The position numbers were made by a program, and so were the translations under genes. A DNA stretch of 50,603 bases, from assembly GCF_945890115.1 (NCBI RefSeq), contig NZ_CAMDCK010000019.1:1-50603 (forward strand), read 5' to 3'. Of this stretch, positions 8,450 to 16,639 are shown piece after piece (positions within the stretch are counted from its first letter, which is position 1; every line of letters begins with the position of its first letter). The notes beneath the pieces were generated by a model. That model saw nothing but the letters and a program-made list of their open reading frames with translations. It searched no databases and was not told the origin of the DNA. The DNA is from Sphingorhabdus sp. EL138 (GTDB taxonomy: Bacteria > Pseudomonadota > Alphaproteobacteria > Sphingomonadales > Sphingomonadaceae).

Positions 8450-9178
8450 CTAAAAACTCTCCGTCCAGGGGCGCAAATCCATTTCATGCGTCCATGCGCT
8501 GCGATGTTGCTTGTGCAGGGCAACATATTGCAGCGCAATCGCATCGGGCGACAATATGCCGTCTGCTACTTTTGCGGCCTCGAAATCGGGGCGGATACCG
8601 CGGATAAAGGCCGTATCGATGCCGCCATCGATGATGACGTGCGCGACATGAATGTTTTGCGGGCCCAACTCGCGCGCCATGGACTGCGCCAGCATGCGCA
8701 GCGCGCCCTTTGCGCCGGAAAAGGCGGAGAAGCCTTTACCGCCACGCATACTCGCCGTTGCGCCTGTGAAGATGATGGTGCCTGATTGGCGCGAGACCAT
8801 GCGGCGTGCGGCCTCACGCCCCAGTAGGAAGCCAGCGAATGCCGCCATTTCCCATACCTTGCGGTACACTTGCGCGGTCATATCGAGTATAGAAAAATTA
8901 ACGTTCGCGCCGATGTTAAAAACTGCGACCTCTATTGGTCCAACGTCGCGTTCAATCGCATCGACCATCGCAATGACTTCGTCTTCGATACGGGCGTCGG
9001 CAGGGTAAGCGCGGGCTTCATATCCCTCATCGCGGATCGATTGTGCGAGCGCCTCCAACTGCTCGGTATTGCGCGCGCGGCGGTTGACGCAAGCGATATA
9101 GCCTTCGCGCGCAAATGCCTTGGCGATTGCCCCGCCTGTGGCGTCACCGGCGCCGACAATCAGGGCTGCCTTAGTCAA
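8450..9178 (-). CDS. Short-chain dehydrogenase/reductase with altered active site
   Basis: 242 aa if read from TTG 9178, which follows GGAGAAAGA and overlaps the clpS stop as TTGA; an ATG at 9196 inside clpS is the alternative. Rossmann fold: the nucleotide loop reads [16 protein letters not shown] (a variant of TGxxxGIG), and NIGAN replaces NNAG. The catalytic Tyr-x-x-x-Lys is Phe-Ser-Gly-Ala-Lys ([13 protein letters not shown]), so the proton-donating tyrosine is missing while the lysine stays. The tail [12 protein letters not shown] is unlike the classical subunit contact. A divergent SDR subgroup with F at this site exists, so the gene need not be dead. It is co-directional with the DsbA-like gene; the reaction is unknown. 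Confidence 0.85.
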   Translation of the reverse strand: MTKAALIVGAGDATGGAIAKAFAREGYIACVNRRARNTEQLEALAQSIRDEGYEARAYPADARIEDEVIAMVDAIERDVGPIEVAVFNIGANVNFSILDMTAQVYRKVWEMAAFAGFLLGREAARRMVSRQSGTIIFTGATASMRGGKGFSAFSGAKGALRMLAQSMARELGPQNIHVAHVIIDGGIDTAFIRGIRPDFEAAKVADGILSPDAIALQYVALHKQHRSAWTHEMDLRPWTESF

Positions 9179-9516
9179 TCTTTCTCCAGCGTGCATTGCA
9201 ACGGATGCTGGTTCTTCTGCGCGAAGTCCATGACTTGTGTGACCTTGGTTTCGGCCACTTCATAGGTGAAAATGCCGCAAACGCCGACGCCCTTTTGATG
9301 AACATGAATCATAACGCGTGTAGCCTGATCCGTATCCATCTGAAAAAACGCCTTGAGCACATGCACCACAAATTCCATCGGCGTGTAATCGTCGTTCAGC
9401 AGCAGCACTTTATACAGGCTTGGCTTTTGGGTTTTCGGGCGCGTGCGCGTGGCGAGGCCGACCCCAGGTCTGCCGCCATTTTTATCGTCATCATCTTGCG
9501 CCATCAAAATCTGCAT
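9175..9516 (-). CDS. clpS: ATP-dependent Clp protease adaptor ClpS
   Basis: About 113 aa from ATG 9516 ([11 protein letters not shown]); a second ATG at 9504 is equally possible, and neither has a strong Shine-Dalgarno. ClpS binds the ClpA N-domain and hands over N-end-rule substrates. The core is unmistakable: [20 protein letters not shown] (the acidic residues and the Met/Val pocket that hold the N-degron), then [19 protein letters not shown] and the ending [16 protein letters not shown]. Upstream in-frame codons to 9705 include the phasin terminator hairpin and are not likely coding. The stop overlaps the start of the SDR gene (TTGA). Confidence 0.95.
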   Translation of the reverse strand: MQILMAQDDDDKNGGRPGVGLATRTRPKTQKPSLYKVLLLNDDYTPMEFVVHVLKAFFQMDTDQATRVMIHVHQKGVGVCGIFTYEVAETKVTQVMDFAQKNQHPLQCTLEKD

Positions 9517-9580
9517 AAGCCCAAAATAGAGCAGAGGAGGGGGACTCTGCAAGCCCCGTTCGTCATCTATTCTCTTGCAC

Positions 9581-9618
9581 CAAAAAGAAACCGCCCTTTC
9601 CTTAACGGAAAGGACGGT
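9581..9618 (-). terminator. Rho-independent terminator of the phasin gene
   Basis: Arms ACCGCCCTTTCC (9590-9601) and GGAAAGGACGGT (9607-9618) pair except at one position around a 5-base loop. On the minus strand the hairpin is followed by TTTCTTTTTG. It lies 102 bp after the phasin stop and before clpS, so it should insulate the two. Confidence 0.8.
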
Positions 9619-9719
9619 TGCTTTGTGGAATTGCACCGGTTGATCTCGACGTCCTGCCACCAAAAGGAGGAGAGAGGGTGGTAGGTGGATGACCCACCGG
9701 CGCAATATCTTGAGAGAGC

Positions 9720-10352
9720 TTATGCAGCTTTCTTGAAAAGTTCGGTTGTCGCCGCAATGCGGTTCGAGATTGGCTGGAACATTTCGCTGACCAACTTGAC
9801 CATCGCTTCGGTGTTCTTCGAACCCTGCGCAACAGCGGTATCGAAACCCTTGCGCGCCAGTTCACCCTGAAGCTTGACGAAGTCCGTTGGTGACTTGACT
9901 GAAGTCAGTTCCTTGACAGCCGCCTGGACTTCTTCGAAATTCTTCTTGGCGAAGTCCATGTTGGTCTTGCCGATTTCCTGGGCGCCCTTTGCAACAATCT
10001 TACCGGCTTCAACAACGGCTTCGACATTTGCCTTGTTGAATTCAACGGCGTCAGCAGCAAACTTCTTGCCCTTTTCAGCGGCTTCGGTAGCCTTTCCACG
10101 GATGTCAGCGAAAAATTCTGTTGCCTTTTCGGCGGTTTTTTCTGCAGTGGCTTTAACAGTGTCAGTCATATTGGATACTCCTTGAGCAAAGGGTGTTGTT
10201 TCAACAGACACGGATTTGGAAGGCGACGAAGCTGAAGGTGTTTCGACCTTAGTCTTCGCAACGGTGCTGGGAGCAGTTTTGACAAGCACGTCTTCTGGCG
10301 CTGCAACTTTTGCAGTTTTTGTCGAGACGTTGGCTTTTGTCTTGCCGGCCAT
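9720..10352 (-). CDS. phaP: Phasin family protein (PHA granule-associated)
   Basis: 210 aa from ATG 10352. Phasins coat polyhydroxyalkanoate granules and control their size and number. The first 60 residues are Ala/Lys/Thr/Pro/Ser-rich and look disordered; from about residue 62 the helical phasin domain begins ([15 protein letters not shown], then [59 protein letters not shown]). An internal ATG at 10169 has a very good AAGGAG Shine-Dalgarno eight bases upstream and would give a 149-aa protein that is just the phasin domain, so one or two isoforms may be made. The predicted promoter lies 33 bp before ATG 10352, which supports the long form. A terminator follows. Confidence 0.88.
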   Translation of the reverse strand: MAGKTKANVSTKTAKVAAPEDVLVKTAPSTVAKTKVETPSASSPSKSVSVETTPFAQGVSNMTDTVKATAEKTAEKATEFFADIRGKATEAAEKGKKFAADAVEFNKANVEAVVEAGKIVAKGAQEIGKTNMDFAKKNFEEVQAAVKELTSVKSPTDFVKLQGELARKGFDTAVAQGSKNTEAMVKLVSEMFQPISNRIAATTELFKKAA

Positions 10353-10375
10353 GTGTAAGCACCATTTCTGTTGTG

Positions 10376-10432
10376 TTGCGCTGCACAATAAGGCAAATGC
10401 AAACTATGTCAACAAAAAATGTTGCAGTGCAC
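10376..10432 (-). promoter_or_regulatory. Phasin promoter with two TGC-N3-GCA palindromes
   Basis: On the minus strand a -35 TTGACA (10407-10412) and a -10 TATTGT (10385-10390) are separated by 16 bases. The promoter is bracketed by GTGCACTGCAA (10422-10432) upstream and GTGCAGCGCAA (10376-10386) at the expected start site. Both are GTGC-N3-GCAA. PhaR repressors of PHA genes are known to bind CTGC-N3-GCAG-type palindromes, so these are candidate operators. No phaR gene is in the window. The match of position and spacing is seen; the protein that binds is inferred. Confidence 0.55.
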
Positions 10433-10451
10433 AAAAACTGACTTAGGCGCC

Positions 10452-11591
10452 TTAATCCGCCAAAGTCAGCCGTTCAAAGCGTTCATAATGGTGATCCGCA
10501 GAGCCAAATTGGTTCTCGATCATCGTCGCCCGCTTAAAGAAGTGGCCAATGGCCAGTTCTTGCGTGATGCCAATGCCGCCATGCGTTTGAATGGCGTTCT
10601 GCCCCACAAACTGTGCTGAACGCGACACCTTCGCTTTGCATGCCGATACTGCGGCCATACGTTCCGCCGCTGGTAGATCGAGCTTGAGCGTTGCCATCGT
10701 GGTCATGGACTTTGATTGCTCAACTTCCATGAACATGTCGACCATGCGGTGCTGAAGCACTTGGAAGCGCGAGATCGGCTGACCAAATTGATTGCGCTGA
10801 CGGGCATATTCCAATGTTCCCTGATGCAGCTTGGCAGTCACACCGCAGGATTCAGCGCAAACCGCAACGGTCGCTTCATCCACGATGCGTTCAATCAGCG
10901 GCAGGCCAGCGCCTTCATCACCCAACAAAGCGTCGGCAGGAATCGCGGCGTTTTCGAAATAGATTTCGGATGCTTGAAAGCCGTCAACAGTCGGATAATC
11001 GCGGCGAACAATGCCCTTTGCGTTGGCGTCAATGAGGAACAAAGACACGCCGTTTACATCGGTGTTAGCGCCGCCTGTGCGCGCGGTGACGAGCAAATGC
11101 GTTGCCCATGGCGCGGCGTATACAACGCCTTTATGGCCGTTCAATACATAGCCCGCGCCGTCCTTCTTCGCGGTCGTGCGGATATTGGCGAGGTTGTAAC
11201 GGCCCTGCGGCTCGGCATATGCAAAGGCAATTATGACATTGCCATTGATGATTTCCGGGATCACGGCATCCGCCACTGCGCCGCCGACCGCCTTCAACGC
11301 GCCACCGCCCAGAACGACAGTCTGGAGATAAGGCTCAATCGCGATAACTTTGCCCAATTCTTCCATGATCAAGGCGTTTTCGAGATGACCACCGCCGAGA
11401 CCGCCATGGTCTTCGCTGAACGAGGCTCCCAACATACCTAGATCCTGCGCCAAAGCTTTCCAGATGCCAGAATCACGTCCCGTGCTGCTGGCAATCATCT
11501 TGCCGCGGCTATCGAAGTCATAGGTGTCCGCCAAAAAACGGCTCAATGTGTCGCGGATCATGTCCTGCGTTTCGGTGTAGCTGAAATCCAT
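10452..11591 (-). CDS. Acyl-CoA dehydrogenase (pimeloyl-CoA dehydrogenase small-subunit type)
   Basis: 379 aa. FAD enzyme introducing a 2,3-double bond into an acyl-CoA thioester. N-terminus MDFSYTETQDMIRDTLSRFL, the mid-domain flavin/substrate region (AFAYAEPQGRYNL; GHKGVVYAAPWATHLLV), and the C-terminal helical domain with FVGQNAIQTHGGIGITQELA and GHFFKRATMIENQFG match the PimD-like group, which typically sits next to a PimC-like partner, as here. Loss of the usual STEP-type motif in the mid-domain is common in this small subunit. It is downstream of the larger dehydrogenase with 139 bp between, mostly repeat. The substrate is not deducible; dicarboxylyl or branched acyl-CoAs are candidates. 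Confidence 0.88.
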   Translation of the reverse strand: MDFSYTETQDMIRDTLSRFLADTYDFDSRGKMIASSTGRDSGIWKALAQDLGMLGASFSEDHGGLGGGHLENALIMEELGKVIAIEPYLQTVVLGGGALKAVGGAVADAVIPEIINGNVIIAFAYAEPQGRYNLANIRTTAKKDGAGYVLNGHKGVVYAAPWATHLLVTARTGGANTDVNGVSLFLIDANAKGIVRRDYPTVDGFQASEIYFENAAIPADALLGDEGAGLPLIERIVDEATVAVCAESCGVTAKLHQGTLEYARQRNQFGQPISRFQVLQHRMVDMFMEVEQSKSMTTMATLKLDLPAAERMAAVSACKAKVSRSAQFVGQNAIQTHGGIGITQELAIGHFFKRATMIENQFGSADHHYERFERLTLAD

Positions 11592-11631
11592 GTGAAGTGT
11601 CTCTCCATCGTCGCCTTATTGGCGGTTGCAT

Positions 11632-11726
11632 TCCCCTACCGCGTGCGGGAGGGGTCGGGGGAGGGCGAATCACGTCTTTCGCGGACGTAACCCTCCCCTA
11701 AATCCTCCCGCAGACGGGAGGGGGAA
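11632..11726. repeat. G/C-rich palindromic intergenic repeat (REP-like), between the two acyl-CoA dehydrogenases
   Basis: Two C/G-tract hairpins face each other: CCGCGTGCGGGAGGGG... on the left and CCTCCCGCAGACGGGAGGGG on the right, and GGGGAGGG pairs with CCCTCCCC across the ACGTC-centred middle. A related element lies at 21343-21425. It fills nearly the whole gap between two genes that are otherwise likely co-transcribed. Confidence 0.65.
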
Positions 11727-11730
11727 GCGT

Positions 11731-12924
11731 TTAAATCCCCAGCACCATCTTGGCGATGATGTTGCGCTGGATCTCGTTTGATCCACCGTAAATCGTCGTC
11801 TTGCGGGCGTTGAAATAAGTCGGTGCCGCGCGGTGCGCATAGTCCGGACCAATCGGGTGTTCATTGTCACCTTCGCCAAAGCCACGGAAATATGGCGCGC
11901 CATAATGGCCGACTGCCTCTAGGGCGAGTTCGGTAATCCGTTGCTGGATTTCCGACCCCTTGATTTTCAACAAGCTCGATTCCGGGCCTGGGCCCTTGCC
12001 CGCTGCTTCGCCAGCAAGGCTGCGCAATTCGGTGAATTCAAGAGCCGTGAGGTCAATTTCAAGTTCCGAAATCTTACGCTTGAAAAACGGGTTAGCGATC
12101 AGCGGGCGGTCGCCATCCTGTTCAGTGCGGGCAATTGCCTTAATCTTTTCAACGCCGCGCTTTGAACGGGCAACGGCAGCAATGCCGGTGCGTTCGTGCG
12201 CCAACAGGAACTTGGCGCAGGTCCAACCTTTATTTTCTTCATAAACACGGTTTGCAACCGGTACGCGGACGTCTTCCAACCAGACTTCATTGACCTCATG
12301 CTCGCCGCCCAAGGTAATGATCGGACGGACGGTTACGCCCGGCGACTTCATGTCGATCAATAAGAAGCTGATGCCCTCTTGCGCCTTGGCATCGGCATCG
12401 GTGCGCACAAGGAAAAAGCCCCAGTCGGCATATTGCGCCATAGTGGTCCAGGTTTTTTGGCCATTTACGATGTAATCGTCGCCATCACGAACAGCCTTGG
12501 TGCGCAGCGATGCAAGGTCGGAACCGGCGCCGGGCTCCGAATAACCCTGGCACCACCAATCATCGCCCGACAAGATACCGGGCAGGAATTTGGCTTTCTG
12601 CTCAGGCGTGCCGAAGGTGTAGATCACTGGACCAACCATCGACAGGCCAAATGGCATCGTACCCACGCAATCTGCTGCGGCGAGTTCTTCGGACCAGATG
12701 AAGCGCTCGGTTGCTGTCCAACCGGTGCCGCCATATTCAACGGGCCATGCAGGCGCGATCCAGCCCTTCTTGGCGAGAATGCGATGCCATGACAGGAAAT
12801 CTTCCTTCGAAAGATCATGCCCTTCGTCTTGAACAGAGCGGAGATTTTCGGGGTAATTTTCGGCGATGAAAGTGCGCACTTCCTTCTGGAAGGCGATTTC
12901 TGCGGGGCTGAATTCCAGTTGCAT
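11731..12924 (-). CDS. Acyl-CoA dehydrogenase (pimeloyl-CoA dehydrogenase large-subunit type)
   Basis: 397 aa from ATG 12924, set by AGGAG eight bases upstream (a GTG one codon earlier is less likely). Family marks: PAWPVEYGGTGW, the flavin-binding WWCQGYSEPGAGSDLASL, NGQKTWTTMAQYADWGFFLVRT, and the C-terminal TIYGGSNEIQRNIIAKMVLG. Where medium-chain dehydrogenases have the catalytic Glu in IYEG, this protein has IYGG; that is usual for PimC-like and some other subgroups, which use a different base. With the following smaller dehydrogenase it probably forms a heteromeric enzyme. A perfect 18-bp palindrome lies 36 bp before the start. Confidence 0.9.
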   Translation of the reverse strand: MQLEFSPAEIAFQKEVRTFIAENYPENLRSVQDEGHDLSKEDFLSWHRILAKKGWIAPAWPVEYGGTGWTATERFIWSEELAAADCVGTMPFGLSMVGPVIYTFGTPEQKAKFLPGILSGDDWWCQGYSEPGAGSDLASLRTKAVRDGDDYIVNGQKTWTTMAQYADWGFFLVRTDADAKAQEGISFLLIDMKSPGVTVRPIITLGGEHEVNEVWLEDVRVPVANRVYEENKGWTCAKFLLAHERTGIAAVARSKRGVEKIKAIARTEQDGDRPLIANPFFKRKISELEIDLTALEFTELRSLAGEAAGKGPGPESSLLKIKGSEIQQRITELALEAVGHYGAPYFRGFGEGDNEHPIGPDYAHRAAPTYFNARKTTIYGGSNEIQRNIIAKMVLGI

Positions 12925-12959
12925 CACGATTCTCCTAAAATATTGCGTTGAAACTAGTC

Positions 12960-12977
12960 GACGTTTACGTAAACGTC
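12960..12977. promoter_or_regulatory. Perfect 18-bp palindrome, probable operator of the acyl-CoA dehydrogenase pair
   Basis: GACGTTTACGTAAACGTC is identical to its reverse complement. It sits between the phaC stop (12987) and the dehydrogenase start (12924). The style (TTTACGTAAA core) resembles operators of MerR/LiuR- or TetR-type regulators of acyl-CoA and branched-chain amino acid catabolism, recalled from memory, so the binding protein is a guess. Confidence 0.55.
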
Positions 12978-12986
12978 AATTGAATC

Positions 12987-14639
12987 TCATCGCGCCTTCA
13001 CATAACTACCCGGAGCCGATTCTAGCGTCTTCAGAATGCCTTGGCCGGGTTGACGTGGACCGGTTGCTGGCACGTATGTGTCACCCTTCTCTGTCAGCCA
13101 GACGAGCCAATCGGGCCACCAGCTTCCCTTGGTCTCCGTTGCGCCTTCAATGAATGCCGCGAGCGAAGGTGGCGCAGCGTCATTGGTCCAATATTGATAT
13201 TTCATCTGCGCAGGCGGATTGACCACACCTGCAATATGGCCGCTGCCCGCCAGCACGAATTTGGTCGGGCCAGCAAAATGCTCCTGCAATTTCCAGACGC
13301 TTTCGGCAGGCGCAATATGGTCCTCACGCCCGGCCTGAATATAGGTCGGCGTTTTCACCCGGCGTAGGTCAATTGGAGTGCCGAGTGCCGACATGTCATT
13401 TGGTTTTACCAGCCGGTTGTCGCGATAGAGGTCTACGACATAGTTGCGGTGCCATTTAGCGGGCAGGTTGGTGACGTCGCCATTCCAGTGCAGTAAATCA
13501 AACGCCGGATAGTCCTCCCCCAGCAAATAGTTTTTGACGACGGTGGACCAGATCAGGTCCTTGCCGCGTAGCATGTTAAAGGTCAGCGCCAGGAAGCGCC
13601 CATCCATATAGCCTTGCGGCGCGCTCAAGGCCTCCATCATCGCGATTTGCTGATCATCGATGAAGTGCAGCAGTTCGCCGCCTGAACTGAAATCGACTTG
13701 AGCGGTAAAAAATGTCGCGCTGCGGACCTTGTCGGCTGCGTCAGTCGCATCAAGGATTGAGAGCGTTGCCGCCAAGGTTGTTCCGGCGACACAATAACCT
13801 ATTGCATGGACATCAGGCACATCAAGGCCTGCGCGCACCGTATCAAGCGCGTCGATCTGCGCTGCGATATAATCGTCCCAAATAATGTCCTTCATCGAAG
13901 CATCTGCCGATTTCCAAGACACAACGAAAACCGTAATGCCTTGGTCCACGCAATATTTGATGAAGCTTTTTTCCGCGGTGAGATCGAGAATGTAAAAGCG
14001 GTTTATCCATGGCGGAAAAATGATTAGCGGTGTTTCCAGCACATTTTCCGTTGTCGGGTCATATTGGATGAGCTGGTATAAAGGCGTTTGGTGCACGACC
14101 TTGCCCGGCGTTGCCGCGATGTTTTCGCCAAGCGTAAACGCGCTTGAATCGGTATGGGTCAATTGCCCGCGCTGCATATCCTGCATCAAATGCTGCATCC
14201 CCGACATCAGGCTCGAGCCCTTAGTGTCCAAGGCGCGTTCCAGTGCAACCGGATTGGTAAAGGGTGAATTTGCCGGGCTCATCGCCTCGATGATACTACG
14301 CAGAGCAAAGCCCATTTTTGCTTTATCATTTTCGGACAAGCCATCCAATTGGTCAGCGGCGGCCAACATATGTTCGGACATGACCTGATAGCTTTGCCGG
14401 ATTAAGTCGAATATGGGATGCTCCCATTGCGGCGCGGCAAAACGGCGGTCTGTCGTATCGACCTTGTCCCGGCCCGCTTTGGCCAGCGGCTCCAACACGG
14501 TTCCCCAGGCATCCAAAGCAGCGCGATAGGCCTTTACCGGGTCGGTCGTGACCACAGCGGTTTGTTCAAAAAACTTCATGAACTGTTTAGGGTCCATAAA
14601 AGGGGGGATTTCGGATGAGTCGGCCATGTTGACAGGCAT
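12987..14639 (-). CDS. phaC: Class I poly(3-hydroxyalkanoate) synthase
   Basis: 550 aa from ATG 14639 (ATG 14627, four codons on, is an alternative; neither has a clear Shine-Dalgarno). PhaC polymerises (R)-3-hydroxyacyl-CoA on the granule surface. The N-terminal domain includes FTNPVALERALDTKGSSL and a long GQLTHTDSSAFTLGENIA segment. The alpha/beta-hydrolase core has the lipase-like box GYCVAGT with nucleophile Cys283, Asp440 in GREDHIAP and His468 in GSGHIAGVVNPP. WSTVVKNYLLGEDYPAFDLLHWN is typical for class I; the length rules out the short PhaE/PhaR-dependent classes. The N-terminal frame upstream to 14906 runs into the divergent helicase gene and is not used. Confidence 0.95.
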   Translation of the reverse strand: MPVNMADSSEIPPFMDPKQFMKFFEQTAVVTTDPVKAYRAALDAWGTVLEPLAKAGRDKVDTTDRRFAAPQWEHPIFDLIRQSYQVMSEHMLAAADQLDGLSENDKAKMGFALRSIIEAMSPANSPFTNPVALERALDTKGSSLMSGMQHLMQDMQRGQLTHTDSSAFTLGENIAATPGKVVHQTPLYQLIQYDPTTENVLETPLIIFPPWINRFYILDLTAEKSFIKYCVDQGITVFVVSWKSADASMKDIIWDDYIAAQIDALDTVRAGLDVPDVHAIGYCVAGTTLAATLSILDATDAADKVRSATFFTAQVDFSSGGELLHFIDDQQIAMMEALSAPQGYMDGRFLALTFNMLRGKDLIWSTVVKNYLLGEDYPAFDLLHWNGDVTNLPAKWHRNYVVDLYRDNRLVKPNDMSALGTPIDLRRVKTPTYIQAGREDHIAPAESVWKLQEHFAGPTKFVLAGSGHIAGVVNPPAQMKYQYWTNDAAPPSLAAFIEGATETKGSWWPDWLVWLTEKGDTYVPATGPRQPGQGILKTLESAPGSYVKAR

Positions 14640-14676
14640 ATCAAAGCAAATGAAATTGTCGAAGATTGTTTTGTTG

Positions 14677-14685
14677 TGCGGCGCA
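14677..14685. promoter_or_regulatory. TGC-N3-GCA palindrome in the phaC/helicase intergenic region
   Basis: TGCGGCGCA lies 38 bp upstream of the phaC start and 42 bp before the helicase start. It has the same TGC-N3-GCA form as the two sites at the phasin promoter, making it a candidate operator for a common PHA regulator. A 6-base core occurs by chance every few kb, so this site alone is weak evidence. Confidence 0.35.
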
Positions 14686-14726
14686 GCATGGACATTGTGT
14701 AAAAAAGAGCGCAAAGGCGCCGTATA

Positions 14727-16553
14727 ATGACATTTGAAAATATTCCTCCGCTTCTCGATGAAGCGCTCACCGTGCGTGGCTATACTACGCTGACACCCGT
14801 TCAAAACGCCGTTATCGCGGAGGAGGCCGTCGGACGCGACCTCGTCGTGTCGGCACAAACCGGCTCCGGCAAAACCGTGGCCTTTGGCCTCGCTATGGCA
14901 CCCCAAATCCTTGATGGCGGGCTAGTTAGCCTCGCACGTGAGCCTGCTGCACTCATCATCGCCCCGACCCGCGAGCTTGCCTTGCAGGTAAGCCGCGAAT
15001 TGATGTGGCTTTATGCCAAAGCAGGCGTGCGCATCGCGACATGTGTTGGTGGGATGGACGCTTCGAAAGAACGCCGCACTTTAAACCAAGGCGCACAGAT
15101 TGTTGTCGGCACCCCGGGACGACTGCGTGACCATTTGGAGCGCGGCGCGCTTGACCTGTCGGCTTTGAAAGTTGCGATCCTAGATGAAGCGGACGAAATG
15201 CTCGACATGGGCTTTCGCGAAGAGCTTGAGGAAATATTGAACGCTACGCCGGAAGGTAGGCGGACATTGCTGTTCTCGGCCACCATGCCGAAACCGATTG
15301 TTTCGCTGGCAAAACGGTATCAGCGCGATGCTTTGCGAATCTCGACCGTTGGCGAAGACCGGGGCCATGGCGACATCAGCTATCAAGTGGTTACGGTCGC
15401 TCCACCGGACATTGAAAACGCAGTGGTCAATTTGCTGCGTTTGCACGAAGCCGAAACCGCAATCCTGTTTTGCGCGACACGCGAAAATGTCCGCCGCTTG
15501 CACGCCAGTCTGACCGAGCGCGGCTTTAACGTCGTTGCCTTGTCAGGCGAGCATTCGCAGTCCGAGCGGAACCAAGCGCTTCAGGCTTTGCGTGACCAGC
15601 GGGCGCGCGTGTGCGTTGCAACCGATGTTGCTGCACGCGGAATCGATTTGCCGAACCTATCGTTGGTTGTGCATGTCGAACTGCCGCGTGATGCAGAAGG
15701 GCTTCAGCACAGATCAGGACGGACTGGCCGTGCAGGCCGCAAGGGTACCGCTGTGTTGATAGTGCCCTATCAGCGCCGCAAGCGCGTTGAATCCATGCTG
15801 CGCGGTGCAAAGATCGAGGCGGATTGGATCAAGGTTCCAACTGCTGCAGATATCCGCGCCAAGGACCATGATCGTCTGCTTGAAACGCTTTTGACCCCAG
15901 TTGAGGTTGAGGACGAAGACCGCGCTTTGGGTGCAAAATTACTTGAGACGATGTCTGCAGAAGACATCGCGGCTGCTTTGGTGCGCGTGCATCGGGCCAA
16001 GATGCCGCAAGCCGAAGACCTACTGGATGACGGCAGCCGTGAACGCCCACGCGACGACCATCGTGCAGGATTCGACGATTCCGTTTGGTTCAAACTGAAT
16101 GTTGGTCGCCGCAACAATGCTGATCCCAAATGGATATTGCCATTATTGTGCCGCCGTGGCGGCGTGACCAAGAATGACATTGGTGCCATCCGCATTGCCG
16201 CGAATGAAACGCATGTCGGCATTGCGGCGGCGGCTGTGGCCAAGTTCACTAAAGCCATTGCCCAACCAGGGCATGATGAAGACAATGACGTCGAAATCGT
16301 GCAAGCCAATGGCCCGCCACGGGAAGCGGCGCGCGAAAATAAGCGTATGGGCCGCGATGGCGACCGCCCACAGCGTGCGCAACTGGGCGTCAATCCACGC
16401 GGCGACGGGCCACCACGCGGCGGTAACTTCCGCGGCGACGGACCACGTGCTGGTGGTGGAAACCGCGATGGCGCACGTCCTTTCCGTAAGGATGGACCGC
16501 CCCCGTCAAAGCATGGCGTCAAACACAAGGCCAAGGGCAACCGCCCGCGTTAA
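14727..16553 (+). CDS. DEAD-box RNA helicase with DbpA-type RNA-binding domain
   Basis: 608 aa. RNA-dependent ATPase likely acting in ribosome assembly or RNA turnover. Helicase motifs in order: Q-motif around TLTPVQ (21-26), AQTGSGKT (43-50), PTREL (80-84), TPGR, DEAD (153-156), SATM (184-187), then CVATDVAARGIDLPN and HRSGRTGRAGRKG. Residues about 450-525 (VWFKLNVGRRNNADPKWILPL...GGVTKNDIGAIRI) resemble the DbpA/CsdA C-terminal RRM that binds structured RNA. The last 70 residues are Arg/Gly/Pro-rich with repeated RGDGPP/GGNRDGARP-type units, probably disordered and RNA-binding. It is divergent from phaC over an 87-bp gap. Confidence 0.93.
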   Translation: MTFENIPPLLDEALTVRGYTTLTPVQNAVIAEEAVGRDLVVSAQTGSGKTVAFGLAMAPQILDGGLVSLAREPAALIIAPTRELALQVSRELMWLYAKAGVRIATCVGGMDASKERRTLNQGAQIVVGTPGRLRDHLERGALDLSALKVAILDEADEMLDMGFREELEEILNATPEGRRTLLFSATMPKPIVSLAKRYQRDALRISTVGEDRGHGDISYQVVTVAPPDIENAVVNLLRLHEAETAILFCATRENVRRLHASLTERGFNVVALSGEHSQSERNQALQALRDQRARVCVATDVAARGIDLPNLSLVVHVELPRDAEGLQHRSGRTGRAGRKGTAVLIVPYQRRKRVESMLRGAKIEADWIKVPTAADIRAKDHDRLLETLLTPVEVEDEDRALGAKLLETMSAEDIAAALVRVHRAKMPQAEDLLDDGSRERPRDDHRAGFDDSVWFKLNVGRRNNADPKWILPLLCRRGGVTKNDIGAIRIAANETHVGIAAAAVAKFTKAIAQPGHDEDNDVEIVQANGPPREAARENKRMGRDGDRPQRAQLGVNPRGDGPPRGGNFRGDGPRAGGGNRDGARPFRKDGPPPSKHGVKHKAKGNRPR

Positions 16554-16639
16554 TGGATGCGAATATAGTTTTTCTGGAAATGCGGTAAAACTTCGCGCAT
16601 GAGGGCGGTCTTGAATTAACCAACCCGAAACGGGAGCTT

